Under the pieces are notes generated by a model that saw only the letters and a list, made by a program, of their open reading frames with translations, was not told the origin of the DNA and did not search any database. Positions 12,611 through 22,375 of a stretch of 64,000 nt of DNA are shown here, piece after piece; the first letter of the stretch is position 1, and each line of letters opens with the position of its first letter. The stretch is from NCBI RefSeq assembly GCF_037975245.1, contig NC_092576.1:30792611-30856610 (forward strand). The letters are read 5' to 3'. Position numbers and translations under genes: made by a program. This DNA is from Apostichopus japonicus. Its lineage: Eukaryota; Echinodermata; Holothuroidea; Aspidochirotida; Stichopodidae.

Positions 12611-12660
12611 ATGTCTCGCTGTGCCCAGTGCCCCACAAATTGGGGCACAGTGAGACACAT
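12611..12660. repeat. Imperfect hairpin inside the hAT element
   Basis: TGTCTCGCTGTGCCC near 12610 pairs with GGGGCACAGTGAGACA near 12640, with CCCC/GGGG pairs closing a short loop. It lies in the transposon 3' non-coding part. Function unknown. Confidence 0.6.
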
Positions 12661-13107
12661 CCAGAAATTTTTGAAATGCTCTAAAATCCCTGTTGCCACA
12701 TGCATACAAACTTCTAGAATTGAATGTGCGAATGTGCCCTTACATATACCAAACATGAGCTTCTTTTGATAGTTCAATGGCTAAGTTATGGAATTGGCCA
12801 AACGGATTTTTCTGTCTCACAGTGACCCACCCACGGTTCTAGGGTGAAATCTACAGCATGAAACAGCTAATTGAAATATCTTTCACACGACTTAGTGCGA
12901 CCATGCAGGGAGATGCTACTGACAGATTGTTACTGGGCATTGATATCAATAATGGTTGATATTTGTACAAGTCCACATCCACATTGAAATTTATGTTACA
13001 CTTTAAGTAAACGAATACGATAATCTTGAACCACATGAATTCAGTCCCATACATCAATTTGTGGTGTTATACGTGAAAATGATAACACATGTACTCTGTA
13101 CTGCTGT

Positions 13108-13337
13108 CGTGTCCGGACAACTCTCACCCGGACAGTTCCCACCCAACTGAAGCTTTATTTTCGTCAGAATTAGGGTTAGTTTTAGGGTTAGGGGTTATGG
13201 TTAGTGTCAATGAGTTAGGTTTAGGGTCAGAGTTAGCGTTAGGGTTAGTGGGTTAGGGTTAGGGTCTAAAGTTAGGGTTCGCTATGGGTGGTAATTGTCC
13301 GGGTGGGAATTGTCCGGGTGGGAGTTGACCTAGCACC
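13108..13337. mobile_element. MULE-like MITE with telomere-like core, nested in the hAT element
   Basis: The flanks GTACTGCTGT at 13098-13107 and 13338-13347 form a perfect 10-bp direct repeat. Just inside, the ends are inverted repeats sharing CAACTC.CACCCGGACA and TTCCCACCC. The core, 13170-13280, is a degenerate run of TTAGGG/TTAGGGTTAG-like units. A 9-11 bp duplication with inverted ends fits the Mutator-like (MULE) superfamily. It sits just beyond the C-terminal end of the hAT transposase, so it arrived after the hAT element formed. The superfamily call is inference; the duplication and inverted ends are directly visible. Confidence 0.75.
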
Positions 13338-13353
13338 GTACTGCTGTAGTCAT

Positions 13354-15712
13354 TCAGAACAATTGCAAGTGTCTTTGCTTCTGTGCAAATATGCTCAAAA
13401 ATTCATCCAGGTTCAAGGCCTCTGTTCTCTTTTTCTCGAATGCAAGCATGACCAAGTTACTTTTCCGGCTTGTGAGCATTGAGCGACGTGTAGGTTTATC
13501 AATCCTGCCCTCTGTAGAGAAAGTACTCTCACAGAGAGCACTGCTACTTCCAAACGTTGAGATGTCTGCCAACATGTTGTAGGTATCTGGGAAAGCAGTT
13601 CTCTGCTCATACACTTTCTTGAGTACAGCATTAGAGTCGCTCGAGTCTGCAACAGGAAGGCTGCGATCAAGGAATTTCTTGCACACGGAAAGTTCGGCTT
13701 CACATGGTACTGTAACACCGAGCGCTGCCAACGGGATGAAAGAAATCTTCGGACTTTCGGCTCGCAGCGGAAGTTGCTTGATAGAGCCATGCATTGTCAC
13801 TGAAGCGCCGTCTGAATTCCGACAGTGTTATGTCAACTGCTTCATACATGGTGGCTTTTAATTTGGACATTTGTTGAGAAGATGCGCTAGCACTCCTGTT
13901 ACCGATAGCTTCCGTGATTACGTAATCATCCAGACGACCATTGGGTAATCTAGCACGCTTTGGGCGGGATGTCTCGGGTCCAGTAATGTCATCACTTTCC
14001 GCCTCCATTAGCTTATGAGCACTTGCCACAAATGTTGTGAAATGCTCATCTGACCGTAGATCGCCCAGCTCTCCAGTCGTAGCACTCACCAGGTTCAATG
14101 CCTCGATCAAGTCTGTTTCACGTGCCTGCAGCATTCTGTTGATCGGCGACATTACTTCCAGTAGTTCTTTTAGGAACACCATAAGAAACCGGAACTTGAA
14201 ATCCGAGATCGTCTGTCGAAGGCCTGTAGCAGTGGCAATGGTCTCCCCATCAAACATTGATGTATTTAGCTTGATGGCAGTAAGTGCTTCCATTATCTTG
14301 GTGAAGTTATCAGCGATGGCCTTGGTTGCTTGGAGGTGCCCGGACCAACGTGTCTCGAGAACACGCTTGATGTGTGTGCCACTGTACAAGGCTGCTACTT
14401 TCGGCTTTCTGAAGAAATTATACAGCATCTCTACTTGGTCAAAATATATGCCAATGTCTTGTATGAATGACACCAGGCTGATGACTATCAAGTGGATTCT
14501 GTGATCGTAGCAGTGCACGTATGGCACTTGTCTGCCAATTTTTTCCTGTATGCGCCTCTGAACCCCACTTTTGTCTCCACTCATAACACTCGCCCCATCG
14601 TAGCACTGGGTAATCACATTATCCAATGGGATACCTGCATATTCCAAAGTGCTGCAAATCACTTCCGTCAATGCTTCTGCATCTAGCTCTGTGGTATGGG
14701 GCATTCTTACCAAAGATTCCATGCATTTTCCTTCCTTAACAAAGCGTACGCCTACCGAGATGTTTTCAACATTGTTCTTATCACGCGCACCATCCGCTAG
14801 AAGTGTATATCGTTTCGTGGATGTGCTATTCACATCTTTAGCAACATCTTTCATGACCATATCTGCTAGTGTGTCTATTATTTCATTTTGGATTTCCGGT
14901 GATCGATAGGTTGCATTACTCGGCATGACTTTTGCAATATCAGCAAGTTTCTGGTCCTTTCTTAAGGTAAACTGGAAAAGTTTCTCAAACAAGCCCCTTT
15001 CATTATGGGTAGTGATATCATAGTCTCCTCTGAGTGGAAGTTCATTCACAGCAATGAACTGTATGATTTCCGCAATTGACCGGACATAGTACCGACGTTT
15101 CTCAAGAACATCTGCGTTCACCAATGTGGAAATAGAGCAGCCTTTCTCAACCCGCAGTTCCTTCTCTCTCCAGGACACCATAGCTGTGATGTGAGGAGCT
15201 GATAAGTTGTGCTTTTCCAGCCCCTTCCGTTTGTCACCCAATGCAGTCTTCCATGCTTTGTAACCAATCACACTCCATTCTTTGCTCACTCCTGGGGGCG
15301 AGAAGACTCTACAGCAATAACAAAATGCAGTATTTTTCTCTACAGAATACTCCAGCCAATCATATTTGTCGTACCACTCGGGGTGGAATCTACGGTTGTT
15401 TGCATCACTTGGAAATGGAACGTTTGTGGGACGCCTGATAGTCTCCCTGGTAGAACTGCCTGGTTGATCCTGGACTGCTGCCCTTGGCTCACTTGGTTCG
15501 GTTTCCAGTCCGGGTGTGCGTTGTTTTCTTACAAACCACTTGTCCAAGTTGACTGTTGGCCATTGTGCAGTATGTTGTCTGTGCAAGGAAATTGAGGGAA
15601 CATGAATAAAGACCATAGATCTGTGATAATTTAAGCGTTTCGTCCCAAAATTCAAAATGGCCGCCAATTTGACCTCGGATGACCTCAAAATTAGTGCCAT
15701 CTTTTTCTGCAT
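13354..15712 (-). pseudogene. ZMYM1-like hAT transposase, one frameshift
   Basis: This is the transposase of the surrounding element; it binds the terminal repeats and excises or inserts the transposon. A TTF-type zinc finger region lies at about 15300-15400 (WLEYSVEKNTAFCYCCRVF). The catalytic part follows (LLADGARDKNNVENISVGV, then CYDGASVMSG, then YVHCYDHRIHL). The hAT dimerisation C-terminus is at 13354-13560 (ISTFGSSSALCESTFSTEG). The long 670-codon frame ends at 13700. The C-terminus continues in another frame from about 13790, so one frameshift lies near 13750. An acceptor-like site (TTCCTTGCACAG) just right of 15583 suggests the first 40 or so codons of the frame are intronic and the true exon begins near 15582. 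Apart from this lesion it looks complete. Confidence 0.88.
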
Positions 15713-15970
15713 CTAATGTTACCTCCATATACCAATTTTCATTCAAATCGGACAAAAATTGGCGCAAATTAGCTGCCCCCAGGGGTGCGACCATGTGCAA
15801 ATTCGAACTCATCCGAGATTTTACTTAGGCGAACACATCTGCAAAGTTTGAAGTCGATCGGTTAATGTCTCGGAGCGTGAGAGCGCTAAGGCGAAAAGCG
15901 TCCGGCGGCGGCGGATCCGGCGGAGACGAAGGCAAAACCATTATATCCCGATGTGGGGATACAAGGGACT
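15595..15970. repeat. Dispersed-repeat-like segment in the hAT 5' region
   Basis: The segment has phrases such as AAATTGGCGCAAATTAGCTGC and GTCTCGGAGCGTGAGAGCG and a GC-rich CGGCGGCGGCGG core. Its composition differs from both the transposase and its flanks. I recognise the style as a dispersed repeat of marine invertebrates but cannot name it or see termini. Confidence 0.35.
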
Positions 15971-16880
15971 GAATGTGCATGTTCCTCTCACAAAGCTACA
16001 GTGCACAGTACTATAGTGAAATAATGTCGTGGAACTGGACCCTGTACAAATCCAATACGTAATATGTCATGTGTGGGAAAACCACGACTTCAACTCGTCT
16101 GTAAAATTGCCCCCCGTAAGTTAGACGCATGTGGATCGGTGGTTTCACGATCAGAAAGGAACAATTGTTACAATTCTGATAACTATTTTCGGACTGTGTG
16201 ACACGGCCCTAGTACACATGAGTACAAAAACTCGAAAAGAATTAACGTAAGGCCCCCATGGGCCCAGGCAGGCTAGCCTAACAGTTAGGCTAGTGAAAAA
16301 CGATTGACCGACCTGTAAACATAAAAATAGCCGCACTAACAACATGTTTGTACAAGCACAAGAATAGATGTGAAACTTGTCGTCATAATAAACATGATTG
16401 TGCCGTGTACTCACATTCTGGTTGGAAGGGGGAGCACCGGAGCAGTCAACAGTGTGAGCCTGAATTTTCTGGTTGGAGTGTGTCGAAAGGGTGCGCAAGA
16501 TTACGAGTACGAGTAATACCGTACCGTACCAGTACATACAAGGGAACGAGGGTGCATGAAACTAATTGCAGTGCAGCGTCAAAATTATTTCAAGGCAAGG
16601 TGACATGGAATAGCCGACTTTGCCGACGTTGGTATGTAACAAGTTAGTTTATATCACATGATATGGGGTATGTATGGAAGCTTATGGCCTGTTACTGGTA
16701 TTGAATTGTTTTCAGATAAACAGAATATATATGTAATTATGCAAGGCTGGTACATTTCACAAATAGAGTATGACATTTTATTTTTATGGCTTGAAATTGT
16801 CTTGGGGGGGGGCCAAAATATGTCGAGGGGGGCGGCGCCCCCTTTCGCCCCCCCCCCTTGACTACGGGCCTGCAACTTGT

Positions 16881-16932
16881 TCCGTTTCTGAGTGGGGTTG
16901 AAGAGTTGTCGCTCCACAGGGTTGATAGGTGA
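16881..16932 (-). pseudogene. 5' end of the YqaJ exon, right of the hAT insertion
   Basis: On the minus strand a strong acceptor (pyrimidine-rich TTTTGGTTTTCTTTAAACAG) ends at 16933. The exon reads SPINPVERQLFNPTQKRN and runs into the target duplication. It continues in the same frame at 12204 as LSDLDTLTNVLMPTCPEA, followed by the stop at 12151-12153. This pins the hAT insertion inside a coding exon. Confidence 0.75.
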
Positions 16933-17152
16933 CTGTTTAAAGAAAACCAAAAAATCAGAACTTTGCCATTCACACATATCATGACACCACCCCCCTCCTA
17001 CCCCCCCCCCACACACACATAAGAAAATGGGGGAGATCTCCATCCACAATTATTTGTGCCTGTGGGGTAGAAGTTAAGAAATTATGCATACAGTACAGGG
17101 GTGGTGTCAAAGAAGGGAATGCACCTGACACCACACATGTAAGTATATATTT

Positions 17153-17267
17153 ATTGTGTACTTTTTTGGCTCGCTTGACCTGAGGTTCGTTTGTAAGAAT
17201 GGGTTGGTTTGGTAGTGCCGTTTGGCCGTGACGTTTTGTATCCCGTATGACGGGTCACGTAAAAAGC
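17153..17267 (+). mobile_element. Short LINE-tail insertion with 11-bp target duplication
   Basis: This 115-bp copy of the LINE 3' tail ends CACGTAAAAAGC(A). It is flanked by AGTATATATTT at 17142-17152 and 17268-17278. It lies in the intron between the SWIM exon and the YqaJ exon. It is the longest of the short copies, starting near the TGTACTTTTTTGGCTCGC that also occurs in the LINE at 52.3 kb. Confidence 0.85.
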
Positions 17268-17410
17268 AGTATATATTTCAATCATACTTTTAAGTGTATT
17301 TCTGCCCAAGCAATTTCACTGTTGGGGTTCCAATTTTCTCTTATTAAAATTTGGTGATCACTATTGAATCCCTGATATATTTGGGTAAGTAATATGAACT
17401 AATCATGCTT

Positions 17411-17594
17411 TGAGAAATGAGGTTTACTCCAAGCCATGTCCTGTATTTTCTTTGGTTCAACCTGTTTCTTCGCGCCATACCGGTTCCATGAGCACTGTTC
17501 TTCTGTGACAGACTGCTGGGTGATTCCAGTCCTCCAGGCCAGGTCCACCTTGAAGAGCATAGCTCCAATATGGTTGCAGGAAGATCCAATGATG
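17411..17594 (-). pseudogene. SWIM zinc-finger second half exon
   Basis: The minus-strand frame from about 17594 reads GSSCNHIGAMLFKVDLAW, then WNRYGAKKQVEPKKI, and stops at TAG near 17411. The CNH supplies the C-x-H half of the SWIM finger begun by CTC in the previous exon. Joined to the donor at 17908 the protein reads CTCFAG-SSCNHIGA. The matching acceptor position shows TTGG where an AG is needed, and no AG is found in the ~50 bases before it. The splice acceptor therefore appears mutated. Confidence 0.65.
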
Positions 17595-17907
17595 ATAGGT
17601 CAATATAGTGAATTTAACAAATGGAAGTAGAATCAGTTAGTAATTGGCAAGTGTACTTGTACTATGTATGTTGAAAGTGAAGTCTATGTAAGCCTACAGC
17701 ATCAAATTCTCCTTGAATTTTAGCAGTTCTGTCCAGTAATTTGTTTCATTTGCTTGTCATTTCATAGGCTAGGGTATTATTTGCCCTGTTTTTTGGCAAC
17801 ATATAGATACTTCATGAGCGTATGTACTGTTGTACATGCCATGAGTCCATGACCTAAATAACCTGATGTTATTTTGTTAAAATACTAGGCCTACTCCTGT
17901 AACTTAC

Positions 17908-18501
17908 CCAGCAAAACAGGTGCAATATCCACGAATGACTCTCCCTGTCAATTTCTCAAGACATATCCAAGCTTGCCATGGAATGTTATTGATACGTTGA
18001 GAAGGCCTACACTCAGCTTTCAGCAAACAGAACTTGCTTTTCTCATTTATTACATGGTAAAACATTTCACCAAGCCAACCAGATTCCAGGTAGCTATATG
18101 CCTTCCCTTCTTTATAATCAGACATCAGTCTTTGACATAGTTCGCCTTCGCCTTCCCGAGTTCCCATAGTTCTACATTGTTACTTAGATATTGTGCAACA
18201 TCGAAGTACATGCATGGTGGCCATTTTCGTACAGAATCTTCTCCTTCCCATCCGTTTTCAAGATCTTTGAACGGGTCAGGCAGCACTTCGTTCTCCACGT
18301 TCAAAATCGCACTGTAATCTGTTGCTTTTTCTTCTCGCGCATCCGCTACCTGCGGTATGTTCATGTGCACAGCGGCGTACGCTAAAGCCACGAGTTCATC
18401 CTTTCTTCCGCTCACTTTGAGGTTTCGGTTTTTTTCAGAAACTGCTTCAGTCTCTCGACTTTCCACATTTTAAATTCGTCTATAGTTGTTGGGCTCTCCA
18501 T
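17908..18501 (-). pseudogene. First exon of the SAP-SWIM-YqaJ gene
   Basis: ATG at 18501 starts MESPTTIDEFKMWKVERLKQ, then switches frame at an A-run (T-run 18429-18435 on plus) into RNLKVSGRKDELVALAYAA. Together these form a SAP-like DNA-binding motif. WPPCMYFDVAQYLS follows. Another 1-nt frame change at about 18130-18165 leads into YKEGKAYSYLESGW, LLKAECRPSQRIN and GYCTCFAG, the first half of a SWIM zinc finger. A consensus donor GTAAGT follows at 17902-17907. The order SAP, SWIM, YqaJ matches a multi-copy invertebrate protein type. Two frameshifts make this copy non-functional. Confidence 0.8.
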
Positions 18502-18822
18502 ACAAATACTTGTATCTTGAAATTTCAGTAGAAAACCACCAATGATAGAGAAAATTTTGCGATCGTTGAGCGTCAGTTGTGTGTATTGTTTAGTTTACGT
18601 AATCAGTGTAAGCAACTGGACTACCCCAGTGACCTTTCACCTGTACTACACCGCAGTAACTCTGAACCGGCTTATTCAGGTGAAAAAATGGCCCATTAAG
18701 TAGATAACAAACCGGGCCCACTTGTTCATGCCGATTGGTATATCTATTTTATTGAGCCATCACAATAGAATGATTAAAAACATGTTTCTCCCTCATTAGC
18801 TTCGCCTTCCCGAGGAACTGTA

Positions 18823-20240
18823 CCCTGTCCTGCAGATAGTGATGCCGATACAGACTTGATTTCTCATGAGGACTTGCCAAATGTTGATTTGCCCTCCTCC
18901 AGCGCTGGACTTCCTTTGAAAAGATTGAAAACTGCTCTAACAAAGACAAAATCCAACAGAGGAAGCAGTTGAGGTAATCAAGTTTTAGTAGGAGGCATGT
19001 AAAGCCATATTTTTTGTGCTGTTTGAATTTGATTTTTTGCAATATCAGGCTTCTCAGATGAAGGAATGGATGCACAGATAGTTTTCAAAGAGGAAAACAT
19101 GCAAATGAGGAAAGAAGACTTATAAAACAACCATGTGCAACAGGCTCAACATGCTAATGCACATATACAAGGAGTCAAAAGAGGATCCATTTTGAATAAC
19201 TGTTCATATTTTCATATCCTTTCTAATTTTTCTCTTGATGCAATGCATGATCTCCTAGAAGGAGTGGTCCAGTATGAAGTTCTGTTAGTTCTATCTCATT
19301 TTGTATTCCAGAGAGAACCTCCTTTGATTTCATTTATTGATTTGAATAAAGAAATAGAGAGTTAAGATTATGGCTCCAGAAGTCCATCAAGCCTTCTCAA
19401 GTTAAGGTTAAGGTCCAAGGGTAATGCTTTTGGTGAAAAAGCAATGCAGTCTTGGTGCTTAGTGAGACATTTGCCACTCGTAATAGGACATCTCATACAA
19501 GACAGAGTTATGCCTTACTTTAAGCTGTTGCTGAAGCTACTAGATTGCATGGATATTAGATTTTCACCAAAAATAACTCCTGGCTTAATTGCACAACTCA
19601 GTATTCTAATTGCAGATCATCATTCAAACTTCTCTGAAGTTTTTCCAGGGCATTCTCTAAATCCTAAGCACTATCTCATGGTTCATTACCATACATGTTT
19701 GCGAGAAGTTGGACCACTTGTACATGTCTGGTGCATGAGGTATGAGGCAAGACATGACTATTTCTGTCAAATTGCAGAAAGCTCCCGAAACTTTAAGAAT
19801 ATTTGTAAACCGTTAGTAAAAGACATCAGATCAGTGAGATGTACCATTTCAATTCAAAACAACCATTAGAAGCTCTTCTTGCGGGTCCTGGCTCAGAGAC
19901 AACAATATTGGGTCTAATATAGAAAAAGTCCCAGATTCTACTGTCCTTACCGAAGTGTTTGTGGCAAATGGGGAAAAAATCGGTGGGACGGAATATAAAC
20001 AGCAACATATGTTGGTCTATGACATGGAGGAGATGCCATCATTTGGTAAGGTGCAACATATAGTGGTTCACAAAGACACTGTGTATTTCATTTTCCAGGT
20101 GTGGAATACAGAGTTTTATAAAGAATTCCTCCTTATTTTGTTGTGAGAAATATCTGTGAACTTGTTGGCTTTAAACCTTTGTCATTGTTAAGAAGTCAAT
20201 CCAGAAATGTTTATGACAAATTTGTTTGTCCAAGGCACAT
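18823..20240 (+). pseudogene. Decayed transposase-like gene (MHDLLEGVVQYE type)
   Basis: An acidic leader (DSDADTDLISHEDLPNVDLP) at 18830-18970 precedes GVKRGSILN, YFHILSNFSLDAMHDLLEGV (about 19165-19270), AMQSWCLVRHLPLVIGHLI (19440), then ADHHSNFSEVFPGHSLNPKH (19610), HYHTCLREVGPLVHVW and RYEARHDYF. This arrangement is common in uncharacterised animal proteins that look like CACTA/En-Spm-related transposases; that link is from memory and tentative. The frame has in-frame stops (about 19122 and 19363-19365) and frame changes after 19840 (then ANGEKIGGTEY and VQHIVVHKDTVYFIFQV). It is a pseudogene. Confidence 0.65.
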
Positions 20241-21870
20241 CATTTTAAAGTAATTTTTAAAAAAAATGTGATTTAAAGTTTACCAAAATTGTTGATGTTC
20301 AATCAATGAATGGAGGCAGCAGACTCATTTTTTACGCCTTTTATAGTGTTGTACTCTGTAAGCCATTTGTCACGAACGACTTTATTCATTGTACGTGTAT
20401 TCAGTATATGCTGGTCAGGGTGATAAGTAGGTCACTCGTCGTGACTGACAACTTGTGCGTTTTTTTCTGGAAGCTACGAGAAATGATGGCGCTATTCGGT
20501 ATTAGCGATCACAAATTTCCAGAACATACGGGAAGTTACTTTTAGCAGGTGACCGGATATCGTCGACCAATGAATGATATCAGTCGTATCTTCGAGACAT
20601 GGATGATTCTCGATGTTTTTCCGTCAGGATTCCTGGAAAAGAACTTTCGGGAGATTAAACCCGGCTATATAAGAAGAGATATTTTCGGTGATGAGGAGTT
20701 TAGTTTAGTTTTCCGACCTATTGTGAAAAGAAAATCATCTGAGATAAAAGATTAATAATCGAGGGGACGGACGGAGGAACCGGTGGACTGTTTGTTTATT
20801 AGATTGGTGCGTCGTTTAACCGGGACAGGCGTGACTTCGGCAGAGTTTTTCGGAGTTCACCCAGGAGGAAGCCATCCTTGGGATACAAACGTTGAGTCGA
20901 ATTGGACCAGCGGGGAACGGTTTTGCTCCTGACCAAGTCACGGGATACCAGCCTACGAGGGAGCCTAATCCCGACATCGTTTTTGGTGACGCAAGGAGGT
21001 CAGAACAGCTACGAAAGGAACCGAGAGCCGGCACGCGCCGCGTAAGATAAGTTAAGTAATCTTTTAAAAATTTAACGGCCGTATAATATTGTAAAATCTG
21101 TCTGTAATATTCCAAATTTCTAGTACCAATAATCCTTGTACAAATCAGTAGAGATCGTATCATTGTAAATATATCGTTTTGTTAACTTTCAGAAACATCT
21201 CAGTAGTCTTTTGGTCCTTTGAGTTTACTTCCCTGAATCTATCTAAAATTTTATGTTTATCGGCCTTGAAGGCCAAAGGAAAAACCCGGGGTCGCAACAG
21301 AGGGGGCGCTAGAAGGTGCCATTTTGGTTTATCCCACGGAAGTTGTGACACCATTATATCATTAAACATTTCTTTTACTTGCAAAATGACCTTACGGCAA
21401 ATTATTTGTAAATATCTCTATTTTGTGGTTGTTTGGTGAGTTACATGAAGCAAGAGGTCTTTATATTAACATTTTGGCCAGGGAGGTCTTTTTGTGAACA
21501 AAGTTTTTCACAACTCTTCAGTATTTGGCATTTGTTCTATATAGAGGGTCTTTCCAGTAAGAGGATAATTCAAGATGGATTATTTGTTAATGATATACAT
21601 ATAAAGAAAAATAATGGGTAATGGAATACGTTTTTCATAAGTTAACGAATGACCATTTTCCCTTATTGGTCATATCATCAGTTCAATTTCCTCAAGGTTG
21701 TATCAATAAATTTGTAGAGAAAAAAAAGGAATATGACTTTCTTGTTTTCACTTGTTATATCAGTTTAAGTAAATGCTAGCTTAGCTGTACATGTGATACA
21801 GTGAACAGTTTATACTGAGATAGAGCATGCATATGAGTCAAATTAAAACTATATAAAGAGTATAAACAAA
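20241..21870. other. Gene-free stretch with possible LTR-like sequence
   Basis: A TATATAA box-like site lies near 20666. GGGTCGCAACA near 21290 would be a TGTTGCGACCCC LTR start on the minus strand. No paired LTR, primer-binding site, polyprotein or target duplication could be shown, so no LTR element is claimed. The 60-115-codon frames here have no recognisable features. Confidence 0.25.
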
Positions 21871-21877
21871 TATCCTG

Positions 21878-22164
21878 TGGTGTTAATTCAGCACCATCTG
21901 GTGTAGAATAATATATACACAAAAGAATTAGAGTAACACCATATTTGGTGTACATATTTCCCACAATGGTGTTAAATCAACACGACGTGGTGTCACATAA
22001 TTAACGCCACAATGAAAGATTCAACACCCTATTTGGTGTTAAAATAGTATTCCAAGAAGGGTGTTCATTTAACACCAGCTGGTGTGGTCAGATATACAAT
22101 GCAAAGGAGAATCAAATTTAACACAATCGGTGTTGAATATAACACCAGAGTTTTTGCAGTGTAA
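21878..22164. repeat. MITE-like AACACC/GGTGTT repeat block
   Basis: Many inverted and direct copies of AACACC / GGTGTT, often paired as short hairpins (for example AACACCAGCTGGTGT), run for about 280 bp. The block ends at TTTTTGCAGTGT, the reverse of ACACTGCAAAAA. That end is seen in some CMC/Chapaev-type DNA transposons. No left terminus or duplication was found. Confidence 0.5.
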
Positions 22165-22189
22165 GCTACGATTATGGCGTAAATCGGGT

Positions 22190-22375
22190 GTCCGTATCGT
22201 TCTTAGTCCATAGGTTAAAATACCTTAGCTGCGATTAAATATTCCTTAGTCTGTGTAAACTGACTAAGAAGCAGTGATGAAACGAAGATTTTTGCTAGTT
22301 CTTGTGCATTGATTAACGTCACAGACTAATTTAATGTTAGTCCGTAGCAATATTGACTAGTTTATTTTTTCAGTG
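22190..22375. repeat. MITE-like TAGTC block, relative of 8.36-8.72 kb
   Basis: It holds several TTAGTC / GACTAA motifs and ends TTTTTTCAGTGTA, the reverse of ACACTGAAAAA. Motifs and terminus match the block at 8364, read from the other strand. It begins right after the AACACC block, so two MITE ends sit side by side. Confidence 0.5.

Larger units (their letters stand above)
12213..16872 (-). mobile_element. hAT DNA transposon with TIRs and 8-bp target duplication
   Basis: The element is 4,660 bp. Its left end reads CAGGCCCGTAGCCAGGG. Its right end, read in reverse complement, is CAGGCCCGTAGTCAAGGG, so 11 bp are identical before the first mismatch. It is flanked by CAACTTGT at 12205-12212 and 16873-16880; an 8-bp duplication is the hallmark of hAT insertion. 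It carries a minus-strand ZMYM1-like hAT transposase. Both ends have long G or C runs. Removing the element plus one copy of the duplication rejoins a host exon in frame (RQLFNPTQKRNK joined to LSDLDTLTN). It therefore landed inside the coding exon of the YqaJ gene. Confidence 0.92.

Noticed and set aside
14037-14504. 155-codon plus-strand frame
   Set aside because: Antisense shadow of the hAT transposase.
20306-21384. Solo LTR with TGTTGCGACCCC start on the minus strand
   Set aside because: No matching end, primer-binding site, second LTR or target duplication could be shown.
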